From positions 2,232,001 through 2,296,000 of the forward strand of contig OZ038531.1 in assembly GCA_964036665.1 (NCBI GenBank): DNA of 64,000 nucleotides. Reading direction: 5' to 3'. This DNA comes from Gordius sp. MW1. Its lineage: Eukaryota > Nematomorpha > Gordioida > Gordea > Gordiidae. The notes below the pieces were generated by a model. That model worked only from the letters and a program-made list of their open reading frames with translations, searched no databases and was not told the DNA's origin. Position 1 is the stretch's first letter, and each line of letters starts with the position of its first letter. The position numbers and the translations under genes were made by a program. This document shows positions 11,570 to 23,727 of this stretch, piece after piece.

Positions 11570-12539
11570 AATTTTACATGATGGTCATCCGGGTGGCTAT
11601 GAAGTCATTAGGGAGATACTATGTGTACTGGAATAATATTGACGTAGACATAGAAAAATACGTTACTACTTGTAAACATTGCCAAGAAGAACGACCAAAC
11701 ATTAAAGAGGTACCCCTATACGCTTGGAACGTTCCTAACAAGCTTTGGGAACGGGTTCACATAGATCTAGCGGGACCCATTAATAAGAAGTATTGGTTAG
11801 TTTGCATTGATGCTTTTACAAAATGGCCCGAAATAATGGTGCTGGGCGAGATAAACTCAACAAAAATTATCCAAAATTTAAGGACAATATTTGCGCGTTT
11901 TGGGTTGCCTAGATATATTGTCAGTGACAATGGTCCGCAATTTAAATCTACGGAATTTAAAATTTTTTGTAAAAACAATGGCAGAGTTCAATTTACGGGA
12001 CCGCCCTACCACCCCAAATCTAATGGTTTAGCCGAGAGATATATTAGAACTATTAAAAGTAAGTTCTATGCGAATAAAAAGTCGGGGGTTAATGACTCGT
12101 TAAACTTACTACAAGATTAATGAGCATGCGTAGTAGTCAAAACGTGACTACAGGTATTAGCCCGGCTGAGGCGATGTTCAATCGCAGGATTCGTACGACG
12201 CTAGACCAGCTCAGAAGAACGACTCGCGACAAGGTTGAAGAATCGATCTGGAAACAAAAGTACTATAAAAACCGATGGACCCAAGAAAGATTCTTCGAAC
12301 CCGAGCAGCAGGTGTGGGTACATAATGACACAAGTCCGGGATGGAGGGAAGGACTTGTAGAAGCACGAACAAGTTCGACTACGTATGACGTTAATATAGA
12401 CGGAAATACAAGAAGGAAACACGGAGATCAGTTACGGGAAAGAACAACGATTGACCAAGGTGCGGTGTCCGAGCGAAACATTCTAGAACACAAAAGGGTA
12501 TCCAAACCACCTGATCGATACGATGTAGGGCAACTTTAA
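11570..12539 (+). pseudogene. Ty3/gypsy integrase with frameshifts
   Basis: Two open frames (11578-12120 and 12120-12539) together form one integrase. The H2C2 zinc-binding region is split: the His part (LHDGHPGGYEV) is in another frame and the Cys part reads CKHCQ. The catalytic core has the DD35E residues in HIDLAGP, VSDNGPQF and GLAERYIRT. The C-terminal part includes SPAEAMFNRRIRT and an SH3-like tail (VWVHNDTSPGW). A stop/frameshift at 12118-12120 separates core and tail, and another lies before 11578. In life the protein inserts the element's cDNA; here it is broken. The tail continues almost to the polypurine tract. Confidence 0.85.
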
Positions 12540-12551
12540 AAGGGGGAGTAA
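12537..12551 (+). other. Polypurine tract
   Basis: The purine run AAAAGGGGGAGTAA immediately precedes the 3' LTR, where plus-strand priming takes place in LTR elements. Confidence 0.7.
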
Positions 12552-12718
12552 TGTAATGTATGCAAATACTATCTTGACCTTGAGCGTTCGAATTGAAATG
12601 TAATGTTAATTGATTGTTAATTGGTTGTAAATGTCTATTTAAACGTGTTATTGTAATTGCCATCAGTTACCTTTTGTTTTGTTTCTTATATGTTACCTAA
12701 TACACCGGATATTCTATA
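12552..12718 (+). repeat. 3' LTR of the Ty3/gypsy element
   Basis: 167 bp. It differs from the 5' LTR by a 5-base gap after GGTTGTAAA and by single changes in CATCAG[C/T]CACC and TAATA[A/C]ACC. Confidence 0.8.
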
Positions 12719-13546
12719 GTTTCCCTATTGTCAAGGGTATTGGCAGCTATACGGCGTCCCAATTCTTTCAGAGGGGCTTGGGTTTTAGGACCTATTGTTG
12801 TAAGGGTAGTGGTCACTATAAGGGAGAAAAGCAGCGTGGAATTAAGTTCTGCGTATTTAGCGGACTTTAATCTTTTAGAATTAACAAGGGGGTCTTTGTT
12901 TTGGTTTGAGGGAGCAAAAGCGTCCGGACAAGTGTAGTCCCAAACTAGGCTTAGCCCTTTTACTCATGGGATGAGGGTCTGTCCATCAGGTCTCTTCTTG
13001 TCGCTAAGGCAAAGACCATTAGGCTCCAATTGGGAGGGAAAGCCCGCCTTTTTGAATGTCTTCTGTAGAAGAGCATTAACAGATGTGTGCCGTAGAAATC
13101 TGGCCCTATTAAATTTGCAATGCAGGCCGTAATGACCTTTTGTACTAACGGATGAGCCACATAAGTTGCATTGATGAGAGGCAACTATATAACATCCTAG
13201 GCGGAAATCCTGAACTCGTTGTTAGAGAGTTAAAGGTCATGAGTCCGACTGGGGATGACCTCTAACCACTCGTGGCCGGACCTTGAGGCAAAACTTCTTA
13301 AAGCTGGTAACTCCTTCAACGATGCGCCCGATATAAGAGTTTTAAGGGCATGGTCGTAGAGAGGAGTGTTCCAATATGGTAGGGAATTGAGTGTTAGGGT
13401 CGGACAGAGAATTCCACATGTCGAGAGCGATTTGGGTGGAGATATCTGGTTGATTATTTTGTCGATGATTGGTTTGGCTGAAAGTCGACTCGAGATGAAG
13501 GCCGACAAAGCTACTAGAATTTCCCTAATATTTCTCGACATTTAAT

Positions 13547-14094
13547 GTATTTATAATAGCTATTTTAACTTTAACATACAAATTTCCAACACGATTTCCA
13601 TACACGGATCAATGCCATCCGTTTAGTTATAGCGCGTTTTTATATTTTTTTAGTCGTGTATGTAATTTTTTGTATATCAGCTAAAATTATCAAATAAAAT
13701 AAATGATCTTCAAAAAAAAATATATATATACAAATTTAAGTTTAATGTTTCAAATGTAAAAAACCTTAATACACAAATCTTTTAAATTAATGTTTCAAAT
13801 GTGAAATTTTTTATCGCTAATTTGTGTAATACATTTATACACGACCTCTGGCTAGGTCCGAGGGACCTAGTTTCATTTCATTTAGTGTTACATTCTTATG
13901 TCTTGAATAATTGTGTAAATTTTTCATCTCTATTTTGTTTTAAAGCAGTAATTTAATTATACGGGTCTACAAATTTTGACTTTGCGATTCCATTGTGTAA
14001 TTCCACAACTTATTATGGACAATAAAGTGAACAATAAGTTTTCTTAGACGTCGAGATTTTGAGTTAAATGAAATAAAAAGTGCAAAAAAAGGCT
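13547..14094. other. AT-rich stretch with a short duplicated word
   Basis: No gene recognised. ATGTTTCAAATGTAAAA/GTGAAA occurs twice near 13743 and 13791, which suggests a short tandem duplication. Confidence 0.4.
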
Positions 14095-14097
14095 GTT

Positions 14098-16205
14098 TGT
14101 TTCGATCTCGTCTCGTCTCGGTATCGAAAACAAAATCTCGTCTCAAGAGCGATTATGAAAATCTCGATCTCGGTCAGAAAAATCTCGGTCTCGTCTCGAC
14201 TTTTTTAAAAAATATATATGCATAATAAAAATTTCTTCTTGTATTGTTGAAAATATTAAATTTGGGTTAAAAAATTCAAATCGCACACTTTTATATTCTT
14301 TAAAAAACTTTAATTCTCAAACTTTTCAAAAATTTAGCGGGACACGATATCTCATTGACAAAATTAAGATGTGAATTGATTCATAAAGATAACATTTTCT
14401 ATGGAAAGTGCAAACAAAAAAACTTGAAATAAATTTGAAGCATAGAAAAATTAATTTTTTTATTTTAGCAAATTATAACATTTGTTTCGAATACACTATG
14501 TTTGTCAACTATAAATAGACTTAGAATAAATTTGCTTATAATTGACTTAGTTGCATAATTGAGCAAATTGAGGGCCTTTTTGAACCCTGGCTAAAGCTTC
14601 AAAGTAGACCTTAACATATGTAAGGCAAACGGTTAAATCCATTGATATTACATCAATTATAGCCCATAGTGTTTATTGAAGGTCAACTATAGCGTTATAA
14701 ACCTCAAAGTGCGAGTGACATTTAATGATAATATTATATACAGAATTGATAACTAGTTGCGCATATTAAAACGTTGTAAAAACAACAATAAAAGCATTAT
14801 TATTATAGGATTAAGAACCTAAGGTTTAAATTTTAAGTTAAAGTGTACGTTGTGGTATCCTCCACCCCCTTACGTCCCACCCCTTTAAGTGTGTGTTATC
14901 TCTACGATCACGCTTACTGATATGCAATAAAAATTGATAATTTATATATACGTTCCCCACCCCCACACACACATACGCTTAATTTTTTACTCCTTTTTTT
15001 CTGAGTAATGATTTTGATTGCTCTTAATCATATTTTTTGATGAACGATTTTCATTGTTTCTGCCCAAGAACACTTGCACATAAAAAGTCGTTAAAAACTC
15101 AAGCTAAAAATAAATAGATAAAAAAATAATAATTATCATCCCCCTCTACGAGCGATATAAAAAAATGTTCAGTTGCCGATTTTTTTGAATTTCGAAAACC
15201 GACAAAATGTGAGTCGCTCAAGAGAAAATTAATATATACTTTTCGCGATACCTACGCGCGGGCGCGGATCATTCTCTTTAGCTTAAATAAATCCTGAATT
15301 ACGCACGGACATTTATCGTTAAATAAACATTCTGAGTATTTATTATAGGTATTTAAATTTATGACAAAAATCTTTATAATTCAATTTATGTTCCAATTAA
15401 TTATCTTCCAATTCTAGTTATTGCCATTATACAGTTATCTATCAAATACAGTATAGGTTCGTAAATTAATTTTGTATTGCACAATTTTAGAAATTATAGT
15501 AAATATGAAACCTGCCAACCCAGCTATAATTTGAAAAAAAACCCATTTATTTACATAATGTCTTATTATGGTTCAAAATTTGACAAGTGTACTATTAGTT
15601 CAAGCATAAAACTTCTAAACTCATTGGTTATGATTTAATCTATTATGGTGTCATTAAATACTTTATTGTACTTTTGAAATCGTTAGGCGGGTGCTCAAAA
15701 ATCTTGAGCCACCTTAGCTTAACTTGTTAAATTATTCAAACTGATTAACCATCACTTTATAATTACCGCATCATGCAACATGAGTAACTGCGAAATTCAA
15801 TATGCTATAGTAATATTTACTATTCCATCAGAACTCACTCTGAGCCTAAAATTTTGTAATATTTAATAATGGTATTACAAATATGTGATAAATATATTAT
15901 AAAATTATTCACATCCCTAAGGGTCAACCATACTTAAGCAAATTATTACCAAATTTTAAATTTTTGCAAAAATATATAATATTTACTAAACTTAGGAATT
16001 TTTTTATATCCAATATATCCATACATATTGATTTACACTTAATACCTTAAAAAATGTAAATCATGCAAATTATAATCACAAATTACTGAAATTAGCGATA
16101 AATAAAAAGTCGAGATCTCGCCGAAAAAATCTCGTATCGTCTCGTCTCGACATCAAAATTTTCGTCTCGAACCTTCATTATTTACTCGGTTTTTCCGCAT
16201 CACTA
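14098..16205. mobile_element. TCTCG-family non-autonomous hAT-like element, copy B
   Basis: The left end is an array of TCTCG words (GATCTCGTCTCGTCTCGG and neighbours, 14100-14205). The right end has the same motif inverted or spaced and stops at TTTTTCCGCATCACTA (16205), the terminus used by the copy at 61857-63411. About 2 kb of interior is shared with the copies at 61857 and 51475 (for example AGCGGGACACGATATCTCATTGAC). No transposase frame is present. A target duplication is not evident for this copy. Confidence 0.65.
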
Positions 16206-16272
16206 CCTTTTTAACCAATTTCTGAGGCTAAATTCCCGCGTTTTTAAATTTATTGCAACAATATCTATATAC

Positions 16273-16430
16273 ATGGGCCTAGTCAGCTTTGGAATTAGAG
16301 GGGGGCAATAATAATTTAGGGAGGGGCAAAATGATCATTTTTGGAAATTTTAGCCATACTTTTAACAAATTGTATTAAATTTTTGGATTTAAAGGTGAGC
16401 CGCCCCCCCCCCCTTCTTCCAATGGCCACG

Positions 16431-16432
<2 letters not shown>
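16273..16432. mobile_element. GGGCGTAGCC-family MITE
   Basis: Termini CATGGGCCTAGTCAGC and GGCCACG with flanks TCTATATA and CTTATATA (6 of 8 match). The interior matches the family (GGAATTAGAGGGGGGC near the start). Confidence 0.6.
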
Positions 16433-16482
<50 letters not shown>

Positions 16483-16493
16483 AATATATATAT
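16433..16493. repeat. (TA)n microsatellite
   Basis: About 60 bp of nearly pure TA directly abuts the MITE. It may have grown from the AT-rich target flank. Confidence 0.85.
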
Positions 16494-17381
16494 AATTCTA
16501 AAGACCATAATTAATCAACAGGACTATAACTTTTTCATTATTGTTTACCTATTTTAATTTCACCCGTGTTAATGTGAACCCCTTTCCCTTACCAAAATCC
16601 GTTCAACCCTGATAATACTATGGACATATAATTATAGTAAAGATGGCTTAAAAAGGTATTTGTACGATTTGATACATAGAAAAATTAAACACGAGCTTGT
16701 GAATTTCTATACATATCTACGTACACAAGTTTAACTTAATTTAATAGTATTTGAAACTGATGGGAGTTAACTATAGGACAAAATATTAGCATTAAAAATA
16801 ATAATAAGAAATAAGCGGAGAGTTGTTATCTTCTACCCATATGATTTAAAATTTAATTATAAAGGAAAAAAACAATATATAATAAATAGTTACACTCAAA
16901 GCCAATGAAAATCTGTAAAGCAAATATCCCCAAAGATGAAAAAATCTGGTTTTATAATGCCTATATCTTGATATTAAAAAAAAGCATTTTGGTAAGAATA
17001 TTGACATAGGCGTCACCAGGATTGCTTCATGGGGGGGGGGGGGGTTTCCAAAAAAAATTTCCAATGATACTATTAAACCAAAATTTATTAAGACAGTAGT
17101 GACGGAGGTAGAACTATCTAATTAAGGGGGGGGGGGGGAGGGGGTAAATTTTGTGTGAGAGAATTTCGATAAACCAAAATTAATTAATATTGTATAAATT
17201 CAATATCTACGATGAAATAAAAACGTTTGGAATCCACATATTTAAAAATCACAAGTTCTATGAATAAATAACTAACAAAAATTAATATGGATTAATTATA
17301 TTGTAAAGTTAAATAATAAAATTTAATAACATCATCAAAAAACCCCATTTTTATATATTAATATAAAAGGTTTTGTCATTA
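16494..17381. other. AT-rich stretch with two long G tracts
   Basis: Homopolymer G runs at about 17031-17044 and 17127-17138 are embedded in decayed MITE-like context (GGCGTCACCAGGATTG, GACGGAGGTAGAACTATC). No gene recognised. The minus-strand frame at 16846-17064 crosses a G tract and is not credible. Confidence 0.4.
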
Positions 17382-17675
17382 CTAATAGCTAGGCCAGTCC
17401 CGCGCCCGTTTTATTTTATGCTCGTCCAAGGCCGGTGTAAGGTTATATAATTCAACAATAATAATATTCAACATAGCAATAAAGCGCACGAATTGGCTAC
17501 AAGCGTAAAAGTAAACAAGATCACGTGATTTTCGCCACATAGCCATTGGTTTTAAGTGTTCTAACGCCAAATTTAAAGCGTAAAAAAACGCGTGATATTT
17601 CTGTGTCAATAAGGCCATTATAAATCTCAACATAGGATTTGATATTATTCCATTCTCCAACATTCCAATCTCCAT
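17382..17675 (-). other. GC-richer island with a 97-codon open frame
   Basis: The minus-strand frame (starting MEIGMLENGIISNPMLRF, ending KRARDWPSY) is uninterrupted and its base composition is clearly less AT-rich than the flanks. I recognise no domain. It lacks a visible signal peptide, and no splice partners were found. It may be an old element or an exon. Confidence 0.25.
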
Positions 17676-18000
17676 AAGTAATATATATAAATTATCTAAA
17701 ATCTTTACATAGGTGAATATTTGTATTAATATCAGAATATTCTACATTTTCCCTTACTTTTCATTCTAGTAAGTTTATTTATCTTTAATTAAACATCTTA
17801 CTAAATAGGTCAATTTCCATCTACATTTTGTTTTGTAATGTATAACCATTTATGTAGCTAATACACAATATAACAACTGGTCTTAATATTTACCCAAACA
17901 AAAATATGTCTTTACATGAATTATCCTCCAACAATCTTTGCTATGTGTTATAATTATATACCAATAAAAAATAAAATTTGGGTGTGTTTATTTTATTCAT

Positions 18001-18520
18001 TATATATATGTATATCTTTAAACAAATCTAGTTAGAACATAAACTTTATATATAAGTGAACAAATCTAGTTAACATAAAGTCAACAAATCTAAACATAAA
18101 AAATAAATATTAGTCAAAAAATCTAGTTTTAGAAATTAAAAATATATCTTTGTAAACAAAATTTTAGGGTATTATATGTATTTACAAGTCACCAAGCATA
18201 AAATATAACTATATAAGATTAACATCACAAGATTTATTATTTATATGTATATCTTTAAAAAAATCTAGTTTTAGAACATAAACTATATATATATATGTAA
18301 ATATCTAGTTAACATAAAGTCAACAAATTTAGTAATAAACAAAAGAAATACATAAGTCAACAAACCTAAACATAAAAATATATATAAGTCAAAAAATTTA
18401 GTTTTGAAATTAAAAATATATATTTGTAAACAAATCTAATTTTAGGGTATTATATGTATTTACAAGTCACCAAGCATAAAATATAACTAAAATTAACATC
18501 ACAAGATTAGCCATTTATAG
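18001..18520. repeat. Imperfect tandem duplication, about 240-bp unit
   Basis: A block starting TATGTATATCTTTAAA and ending ATAACATCACAAGATT is present twice in tandem. Shared words include AACATAAAGTCAACAAAT and ATTTACAAGTCACCAAGC. Confidence 0.7.
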
Positions 18521-19040
18521 TTTGTTTACAAATTTCAAAATACCAGTCAATTTAGACATACGTCAATCAAATTTTGATTGACTGTTTAACTTTTACGAAT
18601 CAGCAATATAACCTGACACCGGTGTAAGGTTGAGTTTGTCTTTGTGCGCAGTGGCGTAGCTAAAGAGCAAAAACCGGGCATCATGGGCCCCCCCCAAGGG
18701 AAAAATTGTGGGCCCCCGGGCCCCTTCCACCATTATTTTTTTTATCTTAATTAAGAAACAATATAAAGATTATTATTATTGTTTCTGAATAAAAGTTTTA
18801 ATTAGGGGAGACCGGGGCTATCGTGTCCATAAAATTTCAAAGAGGCCTGGACAAAACATATTAACCTATTTTCATAAACTTTTTTCAGAAAAATGTTCTT
18901 GTCAGCAGTGTTTATAAAGGGGAAAAAAATTATAGCAACACAGATAATAGATTTTTAGTAATAAGGTTTCAAAAAAAAGACAACTTGTATAAATTCGAAA
19001 AATGCCCGGGGCTATTCTTATCCCTAAGCGAGGCTATTTT

Positions 19041-19690
19041 ATCCTTTGTATTATTTTGTATTTAAACTTAATAAACCTTTGATTAAAAGAAATTAAACTC
19101 CTAAATTAACAAAATTATGACCACACACATTGTTTAAAGTACTTTTTCTATTGTTACAATTTTGACATATAAAAAAATATCATTATTGCAACAAGATCCA
19201 TGTGCTTTTGTAATGTTTTGTATTTAAACTTAATAAACCTTTGATTGAAAGATATTAAACTCCTAAATTAAAAAAATTATGACCACACACATTGTTTAAA
19301 ATGCTTTTTCTATTGTTTACAATTTTGACATATAAAAAATATCATTATTGCAACAAGATCCATGTGCTTTTGTAATGTTTTGTATTTAAACTTAATAAAC
19401 CTTTGATTGAAAGATATTAAACTCCTAAATTAACAAAATTTTGACCACACACATTGTTTAAAATGCTTTTTCTATTGTTTACAATTTTGACATATAAAAA
19501 ATATCTTTATTGCAACAAGTTCCATGTGCTTTTGTAATGTTTTGTATTTAAACTTAATAAACCTTTGATTGAAAGATATTAAACTACTAAAATAACAATA
19601 TAACCAACACATATTGTTTAAAATATTTTTTTATTGTTTACAATTGTTACATATAAAAAAACATCATTGTTGCAGCAGGCTCCCACTTGC
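19041..19690. repeat. Tandem repeat, 162-bp unit, about four copies
   Basis: The word ATAAACCTTTGATT recurs at 19071, 19233, 19395 and 19557, exactly 162 bases apart each time. Copies two and three are nearly identical, and the outer ones are more diverged. The last copy runs into the transposase remnant. Confidence 0.9.
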
Positions 19691-20193
19691 TTTTCACCCT
19701 TTTGGGCAATAACCTTATTAGGTTTTTGCACTGTTGTTAAACCTATTTATATCAAAAAAGATAATAAATTTAGGTACCTGTTTCATCCATGTTGTAGATG
19801 TCACCAGGCAAATAGCTATATGAAGATAATAAAGATGAATAAACAAGTGGTATTCTGTTCATTAAAACTTGTGGCCCTCAAAATGCTGGTTGGTTCTGGG
19901 GTCCTTAATGATATTTGAGGGTTTCTTTTAATAAAAGAGGTGAACCAATCAGCACCTGCTGATTCATATTCAGCCCATGAATTAGGCATTGATAAATCAA
20001 ATTGTACTGCCATTTGATAAGCCAAATGCCTAACCTTAACAAAATTGAGCATAAAAAATTGATATAATACTTGTTTGGGGGTCAAGCCTGAATAAAGCTT
20101 TGCCCCCTTTATAAGGTATGATGCTAATTTCTCCTTCTTCTCCTTACTTTTGATTTCATTATCTTGAACACCATTTTTAAATGAATGAATCAA
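19640..20193 (-). pseudogene. pogo-type transposase, partial
   Basis: From 20193 downward the minus strand reads a CENP-B/pogo HTH-like region ending WFTSFIKRNPQISLRTPEPT and ATSFNEQN. After a gap it reads GDIYNMDETG, which contains the first catalytic Asp of the pogo/jerky DDE domain. Downstream, TVQKPNKVIAQKGEKQVGA continues the domain if a 35-nt GT...AG segment is removed. The rest of the DDE domain is missing, displaced by the tandem repeat. The family is clear; whether the 35-nt segment is a real intron or an insertion is not known. Confidence 0.8.
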
Positions 20194-20596
20194 TTAGAGA
20201 TAATTATAGCCCCGCTCTCAATAGCCCCATGACTAAAAAAATTTTTTGCGAGTTGTTTTAAGATAGTCATCTTCAACAAAATAATTTATTCCGAGTATAT
20301 TTTTATAGAAAAATTCATACGTTTTTACCTAAAATTAGTTTCGAGCTTAGAGATTAAATAGTTTTAAAGTTATTAGCAAAATAGAAAAATTAGAAAAAGG
20401 AGCTTTTAGCCCCGAAAAACCTTATTTTCTTTCTAACTTTTTCCCTATATAATTTTTTCCAAAAATTTTTTAAGTCTAAAATGCGCCTTTATAAAGTACA
20501 TTTTGTATATAAATTTGACTGGGTACAAATTAATAACATGGAAATTATTTGAGAAGATAAGTATAGCCCCGAGCTACGTATAGCCCCGGTCTCCCC

Positions 20597-21360
20597 TACC
20601 GAGTTTCAAAGCCCAAATATTTGTTTAATAAATGCAATTACAACGGTTAATAGCCTAATATTAACTTTAAATGATATTAGAAATGAGGACCACTATCAAA
20701 TTCTTTATAATAAGGCAAAAGATTTAGCTGCAATTTTTGATTTATTACCTTCTAAACGTATTAAAAAACCAAAAAATGTGACACATTTTACTCTTTTGAA
20801 TCTACTAATTCATTAATTGATTTAAAATTGATTTATATTATCCTATCATTGATAGAATAATAGCAGAATTAAACATAAGATTTTTGAAAATTAATTGTAA
20901 TTTATTTAAGTCCTTAGAGGGTTTAAACCCTTCATCCTTTTGCGATAAATCTCTTTTATCAAAAATAATTAACCATTATGAATTAAAACTGGAAGACGGC
21001 GAAATAAATATGGCAACATTTTTTGTAAAACATTATAACTCTTTATCTTCAAATAAAATAAAATGCAATGATATTTTTTCACTTATTAAAATTTTGCCCT
21101 CAGTAGTGTTTCCAAATTGTATTATTTTGCTAAAAATAATTTTAACTATCCCAATAACTTCAGGTTCATGCGAAAGATCGTTCTCACTGCTAAAACGGAT
21201 TAAAATTTATCTTCGTTCCACAATTGGACAAGATAGGTTATCTTCCTTAGCTTTATTGAGCTTAGAACATGACTTTATAAATGTTATTCCCCCGGATGAT
21301 ATTATAAATTCGTTTGCAACATCGAGTAAAAGGCGTAATGAACTACTATTAAAAGACTAA
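20597..21360 (+). pseudogene. hAT transposase C-terminal half, ZMYM/TTF type
   Basis: A 158-codon frame (20884-21360) contains the hAT dimerisation region: PITSGSCERSFSLLKRIKIY followed by LRSTIGQDRLSSLALLSLEH. An upstream piece in another frame (20600-20870) still reads PNICLINAITTVNSLILTLN and LLPSKRIKKPKNVTHF, earlier parts of the same transposase. The first two thirds, including the catalytic DDE residues, are lost. This protein would have cut and pasted the enclosing hAT element. Confidence 0.8.
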
Positions 21361-22430
21361 TTTTAATATTTAAAATTATCTGGGCTTTTAAACTTGTTTT
21401 AAGCTTTTTAACACTTTCTAAATTTATTAAAATATTATATAATTTACGAAAATTTCATCCTAGTTTCAATTTAATTGTTTATCTCACAAGCTTATTGTTT
21501 AACATATCTTGCATATTTTTATGTACCACTTGCACATATAAAGCCAATAGTTTTCCAAAAAATTGTTTGTACACCATTTTTTCCCCTTTTTTAGTGATAT
21601 CCCATCATAAGTTTGATAAATTAATATTAATAGCCAATTCCTGAATTTTATAGACAATTGTTAACGCATCAAAACTTTCAAGGGATAAAACTCCTAAAAA
21701 AATCATTATGTTTGTCTTTAGACGCTAAGTTGTTCTGTGCATCTCACATCTCTAATTTCATCTAAAATTATTAAATAAAATTTTGATTATTTTAATTTTG
21801 ACAGAATATTTTTAGATTCATTTAGCCGTTAAATTTATTAGTTCTTTTTAATTTTTAGGTGGTGAAGGGGGGGGGGGGGGGGGTTGTGCAAATATATCTA
21901 TAATATCAAGGGGCAATAACTTCTAAATACTAATATTAATTTTTTATATCTTATATTATAATTGCGCCTTTTGAGGATCTAACATAAAAAAGGCTTTTAA
22001 ATGTTCTCATTGTTTTCCTGATATAAATGCTGCCTGAAAATGCTATCAATATTGCATATATAAAATTAAAATTTGTTATATATATGGCCAAGATTCTTTG
22101 GGTTGTGGCAATAATTTTTATAAAAACTTTGTTATATAGTTTTTTTTAACTATTTGCATTATTTTTTAAAATGTCAACGATTTCTTGTCAATATCCCCGT
22201 TCCACTTTTACCCTTACAAACTTATTATACCATGTGAAATTTTCTACATTGTTTTAACTACATCACTTTGTTTTATTTATGAATAAATTTTATTAATTTT
22301 ATGCCCTATAAACATGAGGGGACATATTAGTGTGATATAAATAGAAAAAATACACAAAGTAGTAGCGGAATTTTAAGTTTGTCCAACGTTTATGAAAGAA
22401 AAATTTTTTAATTGCATTTGACCCATGGTC
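21361..22430. other. Non-coding right part of the hAT element
   Basis: AT-rich sequence between the transposase stop and the right terminus, with G/C homopolymer tracts near 21870, 22450 and 22510. No second gene seen. Confidence 0.5.
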
Positions 22431-22984
22431 GTATTTAGGTTTTGGATTGGGGGGGGGGCAAAACATATCTTTTATTCTTAAAGGTGTGGGTAGGAAAATT
22501 TTTCTGTCCCCCCCCCCCATTTGACCAGCTCAGCCCCCCCAAGGCAAAAAGGCTAGCTACGCCACTGTTTGTGCGCTAGTAGGAAATACGCTTATACACG
22601 TCAATCACGTTCTAATGACAGGTACACTTTGAAATTTTTACACACGTCAATTACGTTTAGTGGTTTTCTTTAAATATTTTCTGGATCTTGTATATCGCAT
22701 ATACCAGGAGATTGATAAAGGGTGCGTATCTCGCATATACCAGAAGATTGATAAAGGGTGCGTGTGTTATAAATGTCAGTAGAAGATGTACAGCATCATA
22801 TTTTTACGTTATTAGAACAATTTGCCAAAAATCAAAGCGCGGGTATGTCAGTAGGAATAAATAGAATTTGATTAAGAGTGATTTAATATTCATTAAAGAT
22901 AGTTTAAATTCGGCAAGATGCCACACCTTTCCCTTTATCGAAATGACCACGGCTTAATAAATTTTTTTTTAATTAGATGTCGAG

Positions 22985-23150
22985 GATTTAGCTACGGGTT
23001 GCGACGACAATTAAAAATTCCGTACTAATTTTATCAAATAAAGCTAACAATGGCTTATGATCGGTATACAATGTAAACAATTTACCTTATAAATTTTTAA
23101 ATGCCATAATTTAAATTTATGCCTATCGACATTGACACCACTTACCGAAA
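22985..23150 (-). pseudogene. Ty3/gypsy RNase H remnant
   Basis: The minus strand reads LFTLYTDHKPLLALFDK, the central RNase H motif (xFTxYTDHKPLxxL) of Ty3/gypsy pol. Surrounding frames are full of stops. Only this short block survives, with no LTRs recognised nearby. Confidence 0.65.
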
Positions 23151-23727
23151 CCAAGGAATATAAACCCTAGGTTGACTCATTAACTGAGTTCAGTGCCCCA
23201 AAGACCAAGGTCATTTTTCTCACTTTTTAAATACTTAAATTAACAATATATTTTTTACGGTAGTGATCATCATGTTTTAATAATTACTTATGTTCTTTTC
23301 TAGAAATCATTACCTTATTACCCGGCTTGGTAGTGTCAATTTCCAAAAAATTTCTGGCATTTCCTCAAAATATTAATACAATCCAATTTACAATTATCAC
23401 CTTTATTTTGATACCTATACTGTAACTTGCCATTTTACATTTTATCATTAATCTAGCCGTCCCTTTCTAATTTTATCAAAATTATACGTAAACCGCTAAA
23501 TTATAGTAACAGAAAACGAGATGAGGGTTTAAATAACATCTTTTTTTAATTTATTGTATGTAAGTACTTCCAGTGTGTCTGAATTTCATCTGTTTTGGAC
23601 TACTGAGTAATTTTTCCTGCACTCTCAAATGGCGTTCATTTCCTTGTGAATTAAAGAACGAAATAGTTTCTTAATTTAACCAAAATTTTCATCTCCAGTT
23701 GTTCAATTCCCATTTGTTGGATTCGTT

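Larger units (their letters stand above)
11355..12718 (+). mobile_element. Young, internally deleted Ty3/gypsy LTR retrotransposon
   Basis: Two near-identical LTRs (11355-11526 and 12552-12718) flank an internal region of only about 1.0 kb that holds the integrase end of pol. Both LTRs begin TGTAATGTATGC and end GGATATTCTATA. A 5-bp duplication GTTTC (11350-11354 and 12719-12723) frames the element. Gag, protease, RT and RNase H are absent. The LTRs differ by one 5-base deletion and about two substitutions, so insertion is recent compared with the LINE it sits in. Confidence 0.85.
11225..13525 (-). mobile_element. Second copy of the non-LTR retrotransposon, split by an LTR element
   Basis: Plus-strand 11225-11354 and 12719-13525 together match 3138-4080, including the 3' tail region, the RPDG block (minus strand, about 12990) and SAFISSRLSAKPIID near 13490. 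Between the halves sits the Ty3/gypsy element. Its 5-bp target duplication GTTTC restores the uninterrupted sequence exactly as found at 3260-3275. The copy is also 5'-truncated, at about 13525. Confidence 0.75.
18805..20596 (-). mobile_element. pogo/Tigger-like element nested in the hAT
   Basis: Perfect inverted termini GGGGAGACCGGGGCTA and TAGCCCCGGTCTCCCC are flanked by TA on both sides, the Tc1/mariner/pogo target duplication. The minus strand carries CENP-B-type and DDE-type coding pieces. A 162-bp tandem repeat fills the left third. Because it lies inside the hAT, it inserted later. Confidence 0.85.
18649..22567 (+). mobile_element. hAT transposon with CAGTGGCGTAGCT termini and a perfect 8-bp target duplication
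   Basis: The left end is CAGTGGCGTAGCTA (18649) and the right end TAGCTACGCCACTG (22567). Both are flanked by TTTGTGCG (18641-18648 and 22568-22575), the 8-bp duplication expected of hAT. The interior holds a hAT transposase C-terminus and, nested near its left side, a complete pogo-type element. Removing the pogo element leaves about 2.1 kb, so the hAT had already lost most of its transposase. Poly-C/poly-G rich subterminal tracts occur at both ends. Confidence 0.85.

Noticed and set aside
17020..17150. Long G tracts as G-quadruplex regulatory sites
   Set aside because: They sit in decayed MITE-like context that carries such tracts throughout the window, so simple TE origin is enough.
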